Below, one piece after another: positions 33,337 to 44,446 of a stretch of 64,000 nucleotides of DNA. The notes under the pieces are model-generated. The model was not told where the DNA came from. It was given only the letters and a program-made list of their open reading frames with translations, and did not search any database. The stretch covers positions 558,001 through 622,000 of the forward strand of contig JAMSLZ010000011.1 of the NCBI GenBank assembly GCA_026027325.1. Direction: 5' to 3'. Source of the DNA: Actinomucor elegans (taxonomy: Eukaryota > Mucoromycota > Mucoromycetes > Mucorales > Mucoraceae). Each line of letters begins with the position of its first letter. Positions within the stretch are counted from its first letter, which is position 1. A program made the translations under genes and the position numbers.

Positions 33337-34957
33337 CTATAAAACACCACTCCAGGCGCTTTGAACTTTGGATTCTTGTTCAAAGCGACTCATGATCTTA
33401 TTATACGTGTCTTTTCCGTAATATTCTTCCAAATTTGTGTCTTTGGGTAACTTGTCGTGTGTATTGGCCTCAAGTCTTGTCATACATACTGTATTCAAAT
33501 ACCCAAGCGGCTTCGATTTGTCCCATCGAGTTAGCGCAAGCTTATCGTTTGGACCAGAAATGATACTTTTCCCATGCCACATCTCTTCAAAGATATAAGC
33601 AACGTCTCTTGTATCTAAAGCGCAGATCCTACAAACTATATTAGTATATCTCTTCTCATTGGTCAATTCCACGTACTTTTCGTTGAATGACTTTGATTCT
33701 CTTGTTAATAGTTCACGATGCATACGAACATAAAGACCTTCTCTTAGTTTGACAGCAAGAGGGTCAAAGTCGGGATATTCAGATAGACGTAAGATGATAA
33801 AAGTCGCAATAGCCATTCCAAACATACTGGGAATTGTACCTAACACCGGTAAAATACGCGCTCTAAAATCAGGTAAAGCGGAAAATTCGTCTCGATCTTC
33901 TATCTTTTCTTCCTCTTTGCAACGTGTCAATTACATCTATTTCACATGCTAACCAATAACTTACCCAATGGTAGTAGCTTAACGTGATGCGGTTTCTCTG
34001 TAGAGTAAGCGACAGGCACACCCTTTAGAATGCCTAATTTCTTGAGTTTTTGTCTTACCGCACGTGCAAGAGGATCCTCTGATATATGGTTATGGTAAGT
34101 ATTATGCAGTAGGACATTATTCAAGATTTTACCAAAAGTTTCACTAATATCAGCTATTTGAATACGTGATGGATCAGCTTTTGCGCCTGCTCCCATTGAA
34201 CTAATAACAGGTAGTTTCTTATCAAAGCAGTACTTGATCAAATCTATCTTTGTATTGATATTATCGATTGCATCAATCACATAATCAGGATTTCCTATTC
34301 ATACAAGGGTCAACAAAAAAAAAAAAACCAGTGAGATTTTCTAAAAGGCTTACCTCCAAGTAAATCACCCACATTATCAGCATTCAATAGTTCGATACAA
34401 TCGTCCACTTCTACAAAAGGTGCAATTTGCTGGAAATGTTTCTTGATACATCTCACCTTGGGAGTACCAACATCCTCTAAAGTAGCTACTGCATGACGAT
34501 TCAAACTGCTTAGTGTGACTTGATCAAAATCAATGATACGAATACGTTCAACGCCAGAACGCATCAACATTAATGCAGCCCAGGATCCTACACCGCCTGC
34601 ACCCACTACAATTACAAACGATTTGCGTACTTTGCGCGTACCCTCTTCGCCCAAAAATGCCGTGTTTTTACTCAACTGCTCCTCGATCAACTGTTCAGTA
34701 AAGGCCGTAGGCAGTGTATGACCTTGCTTGTGTACAGTGCCGACAGGCGTGAGATCGATTGTGCTTCGAAGTTCGGCTTCCTTGAGTTCGTCTTTGAGCG
34801 ATCGTGCTCGCGATCGGCGCTGACGATTTTGGTAACTAAGAATACTGGTTGCAGTCAAAGCTGAAGCTGCTACAGCTGTCAGGGTTAACTGTACAGTGTT
34901 GGGATGCTTTTCGAGGAACTGCCCAACTGAATCAGTGAATCTCTCAATAAATGTCAT
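33337..34957 (-). CDS. TCD1: tRNA threonylcarbamoyladenosine dehydratase (Tcd1/Tcd2 type)
   Basis: Exons are 33337..33914, 33965..34294 and 34354..34957 (503 aa). A further predicted 48-nt intron at 33629..33676 (donor gtacgt, branch tactaat, acceptor tag) would give 487 aa; both versions stay open. It is an E1-like ATP-dependent enzyme that cyclises t6A37 to ct6A in ANN-decoding tRNAs and sits on the mitochondrial outer membrane in yeast. Visible: an N-terminal membrane segment (residues about 22-40), the nucleotide loop VVGAGGVGSWAALML, DFDQVTLSSLNRHAVA, VIDAIDNINTK, SSMGAGAKADPSRIQ, a second membrane segment (PSMFGMAIATFIIL) and AYIFEEMWHGKS near the end. MoeB/Uba-type E1 enzymes lack these membrane segments. 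Confidence 0.92.
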
Positions 34958-35699
34958 AATGCGTGTCCGAAAGAGTAAAAAAAAAGCTTGAGCAAAGCAG
35001 TTTCAAGGCTATAAAAATATTTACAACCAATGAGATTTTAGGTTTGAAATTCGACTAAGATATTCAAATTTTTTCAATATATTCACTTTGCTCTTAAATA
35101 TTTGATCACGTACTTTGCAGTAAAATCTAAATTATCGTAATATAGTTTATAATTAGCATAGGTATACTATTATCTTTTCTTCTTTTTTTTTTTTAGCATT
35201 TTTAGCATTTTTAGCATTACGTTTTATTTTATTAAAGTGTATTAAGAGTAGAAAATATGTAAACTGGATTATCGTTTGTAGCCCAAAAAAATACTCTTGA
35301 TTACAATATCGAATTCGAAACTTTCTTTGCTTTATTCAATTGCCTACTTAATTCTTTACGACTTCTGTTAGTAGACTATATGTCGATTTGCATTTATAAT
35401 CGAAGGAACGCGTCAAAAATGGAGCAAAATGAAATTTTGCGATGCACAATCTTTTTTTTTGTTAGGTCTCCATATCTAAACTCCGAACATATTTTTCAGT
35501 TTAAATTACCGTTGGCCAATAGTAATTGGGAAAGTCTCTGTCTCGAACTCGACGTGTCCTACTCATATCTCTGAGCGGGCCTCTTGTATATATAATCGTT
35601 TGCTTTAACACGTCCTTTTAAATCCACCTTTTATATTACTTGTTCATCTCGGTTTTCTTTTTATTCTTCAAGTGCTTGTCATAATTAAGAAAACAAAAC
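34958..35699. other. Divergent intergenic region, TCD1 / SEC21
   Basis: About 740 nt with both promoters. It includes a small tandem repeat of agcatttttagcattttt type at about 35195..35218 and a CT-rich stretch shortly before the SEC21 ATG. No gene is seen. Confidence 0.5.
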
Positions 35700-38600
35700 A
35701 TGAGTTACGCTAAAAGAGACGAAGATTCAGGTATGTTCCTATTGAAATGCACGCAAAAAAGTTCAGATGAACTAAATTTCATATATTACCATCTTTACTA
35801 ATTGTACGAATAACAGGCGAAGTTAATGTCTTTTCTCAAATAAACAAATCAACTGTGCTTCAAGAAGCGCGTGCTTTCAACGACTCACCTATCAATGTTC
35901 GCAAATGTCGATTATTGCTCACCAAGATTGTTTACTTACTTTCCTTGGGTGAGCCCTTCAACTCACAAGAAGCAACCGATCTCTTCTTTAACGTGATTAA
36001 ACTCTTTCAGTCCAAGGATGTAAGTTGTACTTATTCAGCATTAGTTTCTCGAGACTAAATTGGCAACCCTACAATAGACTTCGCTTAGACAAATGATGTA
36101 TCTTGTTATTAAAGAACTATCGGGCATTGCTCAAGATGTCATCATGGTCACTCAGTCTTTGATTAAAGATATTCAATCCAAGCAAGAAACCATTTATCGC
36201 GCTAATGCCATTCGTGCTTTATGTCTCATTACAGATGTACGTTTTTATGAAACTTCTCTTTGGCTTATTTATTGTTATTATTATTATCCGCTAACCTATC
36301 AAACGATAGCCTTCCATGATTCAGGGTATTGAACGTATCATTAAAGCTTCCATCGTCGACAAAAACCCTTCAGTTTCTGGCGCTGCCCTTGTCTCTTCAT
36401 ATCACCTCTTTGGTGCATCCAAGGACATTGTTCGTCGCTGGGCCACTGAAGTTCAAGAAGCTGCCTATGCAAAACAATCGGGCGGTTTCGCGTCTGCCGC
36501 ATCCAGCTATATCACCAGCTTCGGCGGTAGTTCCTCTAATCAAAACCAAGCAGTTGTTTCCACAAGCAATATCTCTCAATATCATGCTATCGGTCTGTTG
36601 TATTTGATCCGTCAACAGGATCGTATGGCTATTGCCAAGTTGGTCCAAACTTTCTCTGGTAATGGCCGCGGCGGTAATAGTGGTACATTGAAGAACCCTG
36701 CTGCTGTTTGTATCTTGATCCGTTATGCTACAAAGGTCATGGAAGACGAACCTGGGTAAGCTGAGAGAAAGAGAGAGAGAGAAACAAAAAGAGAGTTTAT
36801 AGATGCGATCAATAGCTTAAACCCTTTTATTTTTTATCATAGATCCACTAAGCGTATCTATGAGCATTTGGAAGGATTTTTGAGACACAAGAGTGATATG
36901 GTTAACTTGGAAGCTGCTCGTGCTATTTGTGAAATGAAGGAAGCTTCTGCCAAAGAGCTCTATCCCGCTATCTCAGGTAAAAGCAACATGAATTAGAGTA
37001 TAAAATAGTTGTACTTATATCCACCTTTTGATAGTATTGCAACTATTTTTATCTTCACCCAAGCCAACTTTGCGTTTCGCTGCTATTCGTATCTTGAATA
37101 CATTGGCTTTATCAAAGCCTTCTGCAGTTTCACCTTGCAATTTGGATATTGAAAACTTGGTTTCTGATCAAAACCGTAGTATCGCTACCTTTGCTATCAC
37201 TACTTTGCTCAAGACAGGTAATGAAGCTTCAGTTGATCGTTTGATGAAGCAGATTTCAAGCTTTATGGGCGAAATCTCGGATGAGTTCAAGGTAATCGTT
37301 GTCGAAGCTATTCGTTCTCTTTGTATGAAGTTCCCCAACAAACAAGCTGTCATGCTCACCTTCTTGAGCGGTGTTTTACGTGACGAAGGTGGATATGAGT
37401 TCAAGAAGGCTGTCGTGGAAGCTATCTTTGATATGGTTCGTCATATTCCTGAATCCAAAGACGCAGGTAAATAAGAATACTTATTTGGTCTTGAACAGTG
37501 ACTCATCCTACTTGATAGCTCTTTCTTATTTGTGTGAGTTCATTGAGGATTGTGAATTTACAAAGCTTTCTGTTCGTGTGCTTCATATGCTCGGTACAGA
37601 AGGACCCAAGACACCTACACCCACTAAATACATTCGTTACATCTACAATCGCGTCATTCTTGAAAACTCAATCATTCGTGGTGCCGCTGTCAGTGCACTT
37701 TCAAAGTTCGGTGTCAACTGTCCTGATACAAATGTCAAGCAAAGTGTCAAGGTCTTGTTGACCCGCTGTCAAGACGATGTCGATGACGAAGTCCGTGATC
37801 GTGCCACTTTAGCACTTGAAATGATGAAAAACGAAAGCTTGGCTAAGCAGTATTGCGTTGGTGATGCTACATTTGCTTTACCTATTCTTGAACGTGAATT
37901 GGTTGAATATGTCAATTTAGAAGGAAGCACCAACAAGCCTTTCAACTTGACCGCTGTACCTGTAATCAGCAAGGCACAAGAAGAAGAAGAGCGTCGCCGT
38001 GCTCGCCCTCAAGACTTGACTACTGTCTCTATTGGCGATTCACCTCTTGTCGGTAAATCTTCTTCACCTTCGACACCTCAACAAGATGCTAGAGCCAGTC
38101 AATTGGATCAACAAGCTGCATATGCTGATGCTTTATCTGCCATCCCCGAAATCGCTGCTTTTGGTGCCTTGTTCAAGAGTTCTGCCAAGGTTGAAGTGAC
38201 AGAAAGTGAAACAGAATATGCTATTCATTGCATCAAGCATACCTTTGCCAAGCATATTGTGTTCCAATTCAACTGTTTGAACACCTTAAATGATCAATTA
38301 TTGGAAAACGTTGAGATGATGATGCAAATTGATGATGAAGAAGCTGGTTTGGTTCGTGTCTTGGAGATTCCTGCACCCAAACTTGAATATGATGTTCCTG
38401 GACAAATCTATGTCGCTTATGAAAGAGAGGATGTGGATGATTTCCCTATTGGTAAGATATAACCTGAATATTACACATATATGTATATCAATGACTGACA
38501 TTTCATCTTTAGCTTCCTTCACAAATACATTAAAGTTTGTTATCAAGGATTGTGACCCTACCACTGGTGAACCTGATGAAGAGGGTTACGAGGATGAATA

Positions 38601-38979
38601 TCAAGTAGAAGATATTGATTTATTGACTAGCGATTACATTCGTCCTACTTATGTTTCCAACTTCGAGGAAGAATTCCAGTCGTATGTAGAGGGAGAGGCC
38701 ATTGAAACATTGCAATTAGATCGTGAAAAGGCACCCAGTCTCCAAGCTGCCTGCACTGCCATTATAGATTTATTAGGCATGCAACCTTTGGACGATACTA
38801 GTTTACCACGTAATCCTAACGTTCATACATTGATTATGGCTGGTACATTTTTGACAGGTGAAAAGGTGTTGGCAAGATGTCGTATGACATTCAACAGCTC
38901 CTCAGGTGTCGCATTTGAAATGTCTGTGAGAAGTGAAGATGCTACTATTTCTCAAATCGTTCTTTCAGCTATTGCTTAA
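35700..38979 (+). CDS. SEC21: Coatomer gamma subunit (gamma-COP)
   Basis: Eight exons: 35700..35730, 35817..36019, 36078..36236, 36325..36755, 36843..36976, 37035..37466, 37519..38451 and 38513..38979, giving 929 aa (yeast Sec21 is 935). It is the large adaptor-like subunit of the COPI coat, which returns proteins from Golgi to ER. The N-terminal two thirds are adaptin HEAT repeats ([49 protein letters not shown] blocks). A charged linker ([12 protein letters not shown]) follows, then a C-terminal appendage of Ig-like and platform subdomains ending [16 protein letters not shown]. The first coding exon is only 31 nt. A GA-rich microsatellite (about 36762..36784) lies in intron 4. Confidence 0.97.
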
Positions 38980-40289
38980 AGACTATTACTTTTACATGAC
39001 CCTTCCCCCTTTTTCTTTTGATATTATTATACTATACAAAGCAATAAAAAGAGAATGAATAATTCGTATTATTTACCTGCTGCTGCAGGAACAGTATGCG
39101 GGAGAGCGCATCTAAGTGGAGAGCTATTTAATAATAATAGCGAAAAGGTAGCCCACTTTTATTGGACACAGGAAACTGAAAAGAATTGGCACCATATTAT
39201 TAATATCAAAAATGTACTGATAAGCAAAATAGGCATTAGCAAAGTTCATCATGTAAAATTGAATAGACCATTTATTGGTCAAAAGAAATTTTGATAGAAC
39301 TATTTCCGTAAACAGCCAATTTTGCTAGTCAGTGTAAATATAATGATAACTCGAGTAATCTATATATAAAAAAATGTAGTAAAATAATAATGCATTCTCT
39401 AATAATATGGGTCTATATTACCTATACAGTACACCCTCTAAAATACTATTTATGACATACAAAAAAAAAAGAGAGACCTACAGAGCCATTTGAATTTAAA
39501 AACGACATTTAAAAGCATTCTGGCTATTTTTCTAAATCCTATAATTTCCAACATGTCGAGATCTCTCACTTGATTCTGATTTAACTTCGTATACGACCGC
39601 TTGGGAATGTTCAGAATAGATCACTTCATTTATTAGAATCTTTGATTTACTAAAGTGTTGCAAATATACTATAGTTTAGTGTTCGGCTTTAGAATAAATG
39701 TTTTCCATAGGAACTAGATCTAGTTGTATATAGATTCCTTGACCTACCCAGGCCTAATGTCGCAATTAGTTGCATGTGTATGTTCAAAAGTGAGCTATTG
39801 AAGATACCACAGCCTTTTCATTAGCAGAGAAAAGCAAGTATAATACATTTGTTAATAATTGACAATAAATTGTACATGTCATACAAATTAAATCAAATGA
39901 TCTCTAGATTTCTCGACAGATCCCGGTTTAATGTCAAAAATGATTTATCATGCTTCTTCAAAATGAACTTGTGCATCTATTGGAACTTTTATTCAAGAAT
40001 AAGTTTTGGTAATAAAGCGAAAACAGAGATATCTTTATGCTGATTGCTGACAAACGTTGCCAATTAGAACTTCGCATAAACTATTCTGCTTGTCTCGTCC
40101 AAAATCCTCTTTCTATCGTCTCTCACATTTAAACCACATATATTATAAATCAACTTTTGCATTGGTATATTACTTGACTTTGTTCAAGGCGATTCAATTG
40201 CTGAAGCTAAAAATCAAATTATCATTCTGCATATACTTTATTATACAAAAAATCATTATTACAAGATACATTCATTATTGTCTAACTTG
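38980..40289. other. Convergent intergenic region, SEC21 / PEX12
   Basis: About 1.3 kb between two stop codons. AATAAA (39044..39049) follows SEC21 by about 65 nt. Open frames at 39055..39294 and 40057..40383 lack protein features; the second overlaps the PEX12 3' end antisense. Nothing else is supported. Confidence 0.5.
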
Positions 40290-41683
40290 TTACATCACAT
40301 CAGCATACAGTTTAGTTAAATCTTCTGTGCCACCATTGACTTTAATCCAAGTAACAGGGCATCTTCCGTGCTCTTCAACATAATGATATGCACAAGTGTA
40401 ACAAAATACATAACCAGAAGGTAGTGCTGTAGGGTTGTTAATAGGATTGGCAAGACATAATGGGCAAGTGTTAGCGGTCGTTGGTAACTTTGTACCGCGG
40501 GCATCAGGCTATTACGCATTAAATGAGTTAAAAATATACACAATGATAGCTGATATAAACAAACCTTAATCTTTTCAGGTGGAGGAACGACATTTTCACC
40601 CTCACCATCATGGTTTGCTCCACCTCTTGAGAACTCCGACGAATACCACCATTCCAAAAACTTGAAAAAGAAGATGGACATAGGCAATAATACCTTCAAA
40701 AAATCAATCACTTTTCCGAGGATAGTTGAAATAGCACTAAGTGGACTTTTCATTAAAGAGAAAGGTTGTGATTGTAAAGCAGATCCAGCTGATTTGTCAT
40801 AGTGAGCGCGCTTAAATAAATAAATAAATAAAAAAGTCCAATGTTAGAACGACTCCATCACTTTTGGTTTCCCCACTTACATAATCATTCATGCTCATAC
40901 GCTTCACTTCCAGGCCCATCAGATGTAACCAAGGCGTATAATACCTTGTCTTCCCAAACAAATAACCCACATTATATACTAAATTGGATCCATGATACAA
41001 AAAGTTGATGATAGGATACACCTTTTTAAACAACCTCAATAGACGAATAATGAGTTTCCGCATAGGTTTTGTTTCAGGGCTTTCCAATTCTTCATTTTCC
41101 AATTCCTCTTGCTCATTATCACCTAAGATGGAAGAAGCAGATCCACCCGAAACTTTTTGATATAACAAGTCCAATCGACATTTAACATAGGGTAAACCTA
41201 CCAACACAAGTAAGCTTTTGGTGATTTCTCGAGATGTGAGAGCAGGTGAAGACTGTGAGTTGATAGGTGAAGCGAATTTGATACTATCTAAGTGAGCAGT
41301 CGATACTCTTTTTAAGCCATAAAAGTTTTCTGCAAATGAACCGCCTATTGTATTGTTCATTAGTCATGTCATTTGTTTTCTGTTTGACATTGCTTTTTTA
41401 CCCCATTCCTTCAAATAATGTCTTTCTACTAAAAACATTAGAGCAGCATAAAATTCTTCATGGTTATTAACCACTCTCAAAAGCAGGCGAGGGTATCTTT
41501 GAGCGTAAATCTATAGCGTAGTTTAGACATATTTTTTGAATGTTTTCAGTTTCATATGCTTACAGCTAAAACATATTGCACAGCAGGTTGTAAGAGTTCT
41601 TTTAACTTTTCTTGTGCAACTAATTCGAACAAAGAAGGACGGTAGGCGTCCTCTTGTGAACCTAATGCACTCATAAACTCCAT
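40290..41683 (-). CDS. PEX12: Peroxin-12, peroxisomal RING E3 ligase subunit
   Basis: Five exons: 40290..40508, 40565..40810, 40881..41344, 41402..41510 and 41564..41683, giving 385 aa. With Pex2 and Pex10 it forms the peroxisomal membrane ligase complex that ubiquitinates the import receptor Pex5. The N-terminus ([56 protein letters not shown]) is typical Pex12. Several membrane helices follow (for example [19 protein letters not shown] and [15 protein letters not shown]). The C-terminal RING is the reduced Pex12 form with CPLC, FCYTC and GRCPVT, which can bind only one zinc. It is divergent from beta-tubulin. Confidence 0.96.
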
Positions 41684-42371
41684 TTTGCGCGTATTTTTTT
41701 TTTATGTGTATATCAAAAGAAAAGAGTTTAAGAGCTTCAAATTTGGGATCAGTGTGGGGAAACCCAGCATAGACAGAGGGGTTTCAATTTCATTTGGGCA
41801 GAGTCCAAAAGGTGCACCTTACAAGGATTTAAACACCGCGTCTCGATTCGCGTGCCTCGAAGCGGATTCCAAATAATATAGTACGACCAATGTCGCGTCA
41901 ATCTGCAATTCAATGCATCCAAGTTCCGAGTAAATAAAAAAAAAGTGAGGCTTTTTGTGTGTGTGCTCTATAGCATAATAGGATCTTGAGAAGAATAAAG
42001 TGCCTCAAAAAAGTAAATAGTAAACGAGATGATCACTAGATAGAAAAAGCCATGGTTTAGACGTATATACTTGGTGTCAAACTGCAAGAAAACAAAAAAA
42101 CCTTTCGATATTCCATATAAAAGTTATAAGATTATGTTCTTTTACCAAAAAAGAAATCTGGAAGCAATCTCTTTTAATTAACCAATCAGATCCCATCGGT
42201 GCCACTGGCCCTGGATTTATAGTCTTCTTCTCGTGTCCTTTCTCTTTTGCTTTTTCTTCTTCTTTTCCATCTTCTTTTTTATATATATATTAATATCTAA
42301 ATAACACTGTAGGTATTCTAGTCCTTGACTTATAAAACGCGTATTAAACACTTATCCAATAGAATTCTATA
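41684..42371. other. Divergent intergenic region, PEX12 / beta-tubulin
   Basis: About 690 nt with both promoters. The beta-tubulin side is strongly pyrimidine-rich (42215..42280), with TATATATATATTAATA at about 42282 and TATAAA at 42331, 41 nt before the ATG. No gene is seen. Confidence 0.5.
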
Positions 42372-44017
42372 ATGAGAGAAATTATTCACGTTCAAGCTGG
42401 TAAGTGCTTTAAAAAAAAAATAGAATAAAAAAAGGGCCTGTATTCTAACGTGTTGTTATAGGTCAATGTGGTAACCAAGTAAGTTGAAGCGTCCCTTTTG
42501 CTCTTTGCTGCCTCTGTTCTGCATCTTTGTGTGTGTACAAACCAGGGATACACGCAAAAGAAGAAGATAGGAGCTGAAGAAGAGAATGAATCTGCACGTG
42601 TACAGGTTTATTTATTTATTTATTTTATCTTTACCAGATTGGTCAAAAGTTCTGGGAGACTATATCGCAAGAACATGGTATTGACACCAATGGTAACTAT
42701 GGTGGTGACAACGATCTTCAATTGGAGCGTATCAATGTCTTTTATAACGAAGGCTCTCAAGGCAAATATGTCCCAAGGTAAGCGATATATATAAAAAAAA
42801 CCCCTACAAAGTAAAAGTGCTCCTAATAAACAATTTTTTTTGTCAGAGCTGTTCTCGTTGATCTTGAACCTGCAACTATGGATGCCATCCGTGGTAGCCC
42901 TTACGGCAAAATCTTCCGCCCTGATAACTTCATTAATGCTCAATCTGGTGCAGGTAACTCCTGGGCTAAAGGTTATTACACTGAAGGTGCAGAGTTAGTT
43001 GAATCCATCATGGATGTTATCCGCAAGGAAGCTGAGAACACCGACTGTCTTCAAGGTTTCCAGCTCTGTCACTCTCTCGGTGGTGGTACCGGTTCTGGTC
43101 TGGGTTCTCTTTTATTGAGCAAGATTCGTGAAGAATACCCCGATCGTATTTTAAGTACCTACTCTGTTGTACCCTCTCCTAAAGTATCCGACACCGTTGT
43201 TGAACCTTATAACGCTGTCCTTTCCGTTCATCAGCTCGTCGAGAACTGTGATGCTACTTTCTGTATCGATAACGAAGCTCTTTATGATATCTGCTTCCGT
43301 ACTTTGAAGTTGACTAACCCTGGTTATGGTGATTTGAACCAATTGGTTTCTGCTGTCATGTCTGGTGTCTCTACCAGTTTGCGTTTCCCTGGTCAACTTA
43401 ACAGTGATTTGCGTAAGCTCTGTGTTAACATGGTGCCCTTCCCCCGTCTTCACTTCTTCATGGTCGGTGTTGCTCCTCTTACTGCCTTTGGTTCTCAACA
43501 ATACCGTAACTTGAGTGTGCCCGAGTTGACTGCTCAAATGTTTGATGCTCGTAACATGATGGCTGCTTCTGATCCTCGTCATGGTCGTTACTTGACCGCT
43601 GCTACTATCTTCCGTGGTCGTCTTTCTACCAAGGAAGTTGAGAACCAGATGTTGGCTGTCCAACAAAAGAACTCTTCTTACTTTGTTGAATGGATCCCTA
43701 ACAGTGTAAAGACTTCTCTTTGTGATATCCCTCCTGTTGGTCTCAAGATGTCTGGTACTTTCATTGGTAACAGTACTGCTATTCAAGATCTTTTCAAGCG
43801 TGTCAACGAACAATTCACTGCCATGTTTAGAAGAAAGGCTTTCTTGCATTGGTACACTGGCGAGGGTATGGATGAGATGGAATTCACTGAGGCCGAGTCC
43901 AACATGAACGATCTTGTTTCTGAATATCAACAATACCAAGAAGCTACCATCGATGAAGAATACGATGAAGAATACCCTGAAGATGAAGAGGATGCTCCTA
44001 TGGATGATGACCAATAA
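42372..44017 (+). CDS. TUB2: Beta-tubulin
   Basis: Four exons: 42372..42399, 42462..42478, 42638..42777 and 42847..44017, giving 451 aa. It is the GTP-hydrolysing subunit of microtubules. It starts with the autoregulatory MREI and has the GTP-binding [12 protein letters not shown], the conserved [17 protein letters not shown] and [20 protein letters not shown], and an acidic C-terminal tail ([20 protein letters not shown]). Exon 2 is only 17 nt, encoding the Gly-Gln-Cys-Gly-Asn-Gln loop between introns of 62 and 159 nt. Codon use is highly biased, indicating high expression. Confidence 0.98.
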
Positions 44018-44414
44018 ATAATCGCACCCCATATACACTCTATATACACACAACAACAACATCAATCATATTTCCTTCAAGAAGTAGTTTAACATAAGTC
44101 AAAAAAAAACTTATTTAATCTTTGCTCTATATTCCTATCACTTGTTTCTTTATCACCCTTTCTATGCATATTGTTTTTGTTTCAAAAACATTCAACTTAC
44201 CCTATTATTAAAAAAAAAAACTCTATGTCACAAACCGCCACCCATGCTCAAACACTTATTCTACCGTAACTTTTGATAAAGAAGCAAGTTATATGCTTAT
44301 AGAAAACCCTATCTAAAAGCTATTTCCAAAGAGAAAATAAAATACCTAAATGCATTTCATATCTTTTTGGTTCCATAGGTTCATTCGGAGCCTCAAGCAT
44401 CTAATTAACCCAAA

Positions 44415-44446
44415 TCTCGCGAGAAACTGCTCAAACCGGTTTCTCG
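44415..44446. repeat. TCTCGCGAGA palindrome and CGAGAAAC/GTTTCTCG inverted repeat
   Basis: TCTCGCGAGA (44415..44424) is a perfect palindrome. Its right part, CGAGAAAC (44420..44427), is repeated inverted as GTTTCTCG (44439..44446) after 11 nt. The words GAAAC and TTCTCG also occur at the candidate heat-shock element of HSP70. Function is unknown. Confidence 0.6.

Noticed and set aside
43151..44065. 304-codon minus-strand open frame opposite beta-tubulin
   Set aside because: A shadow of the biased TUB2 coding strand; no domain and no plausible promoter.
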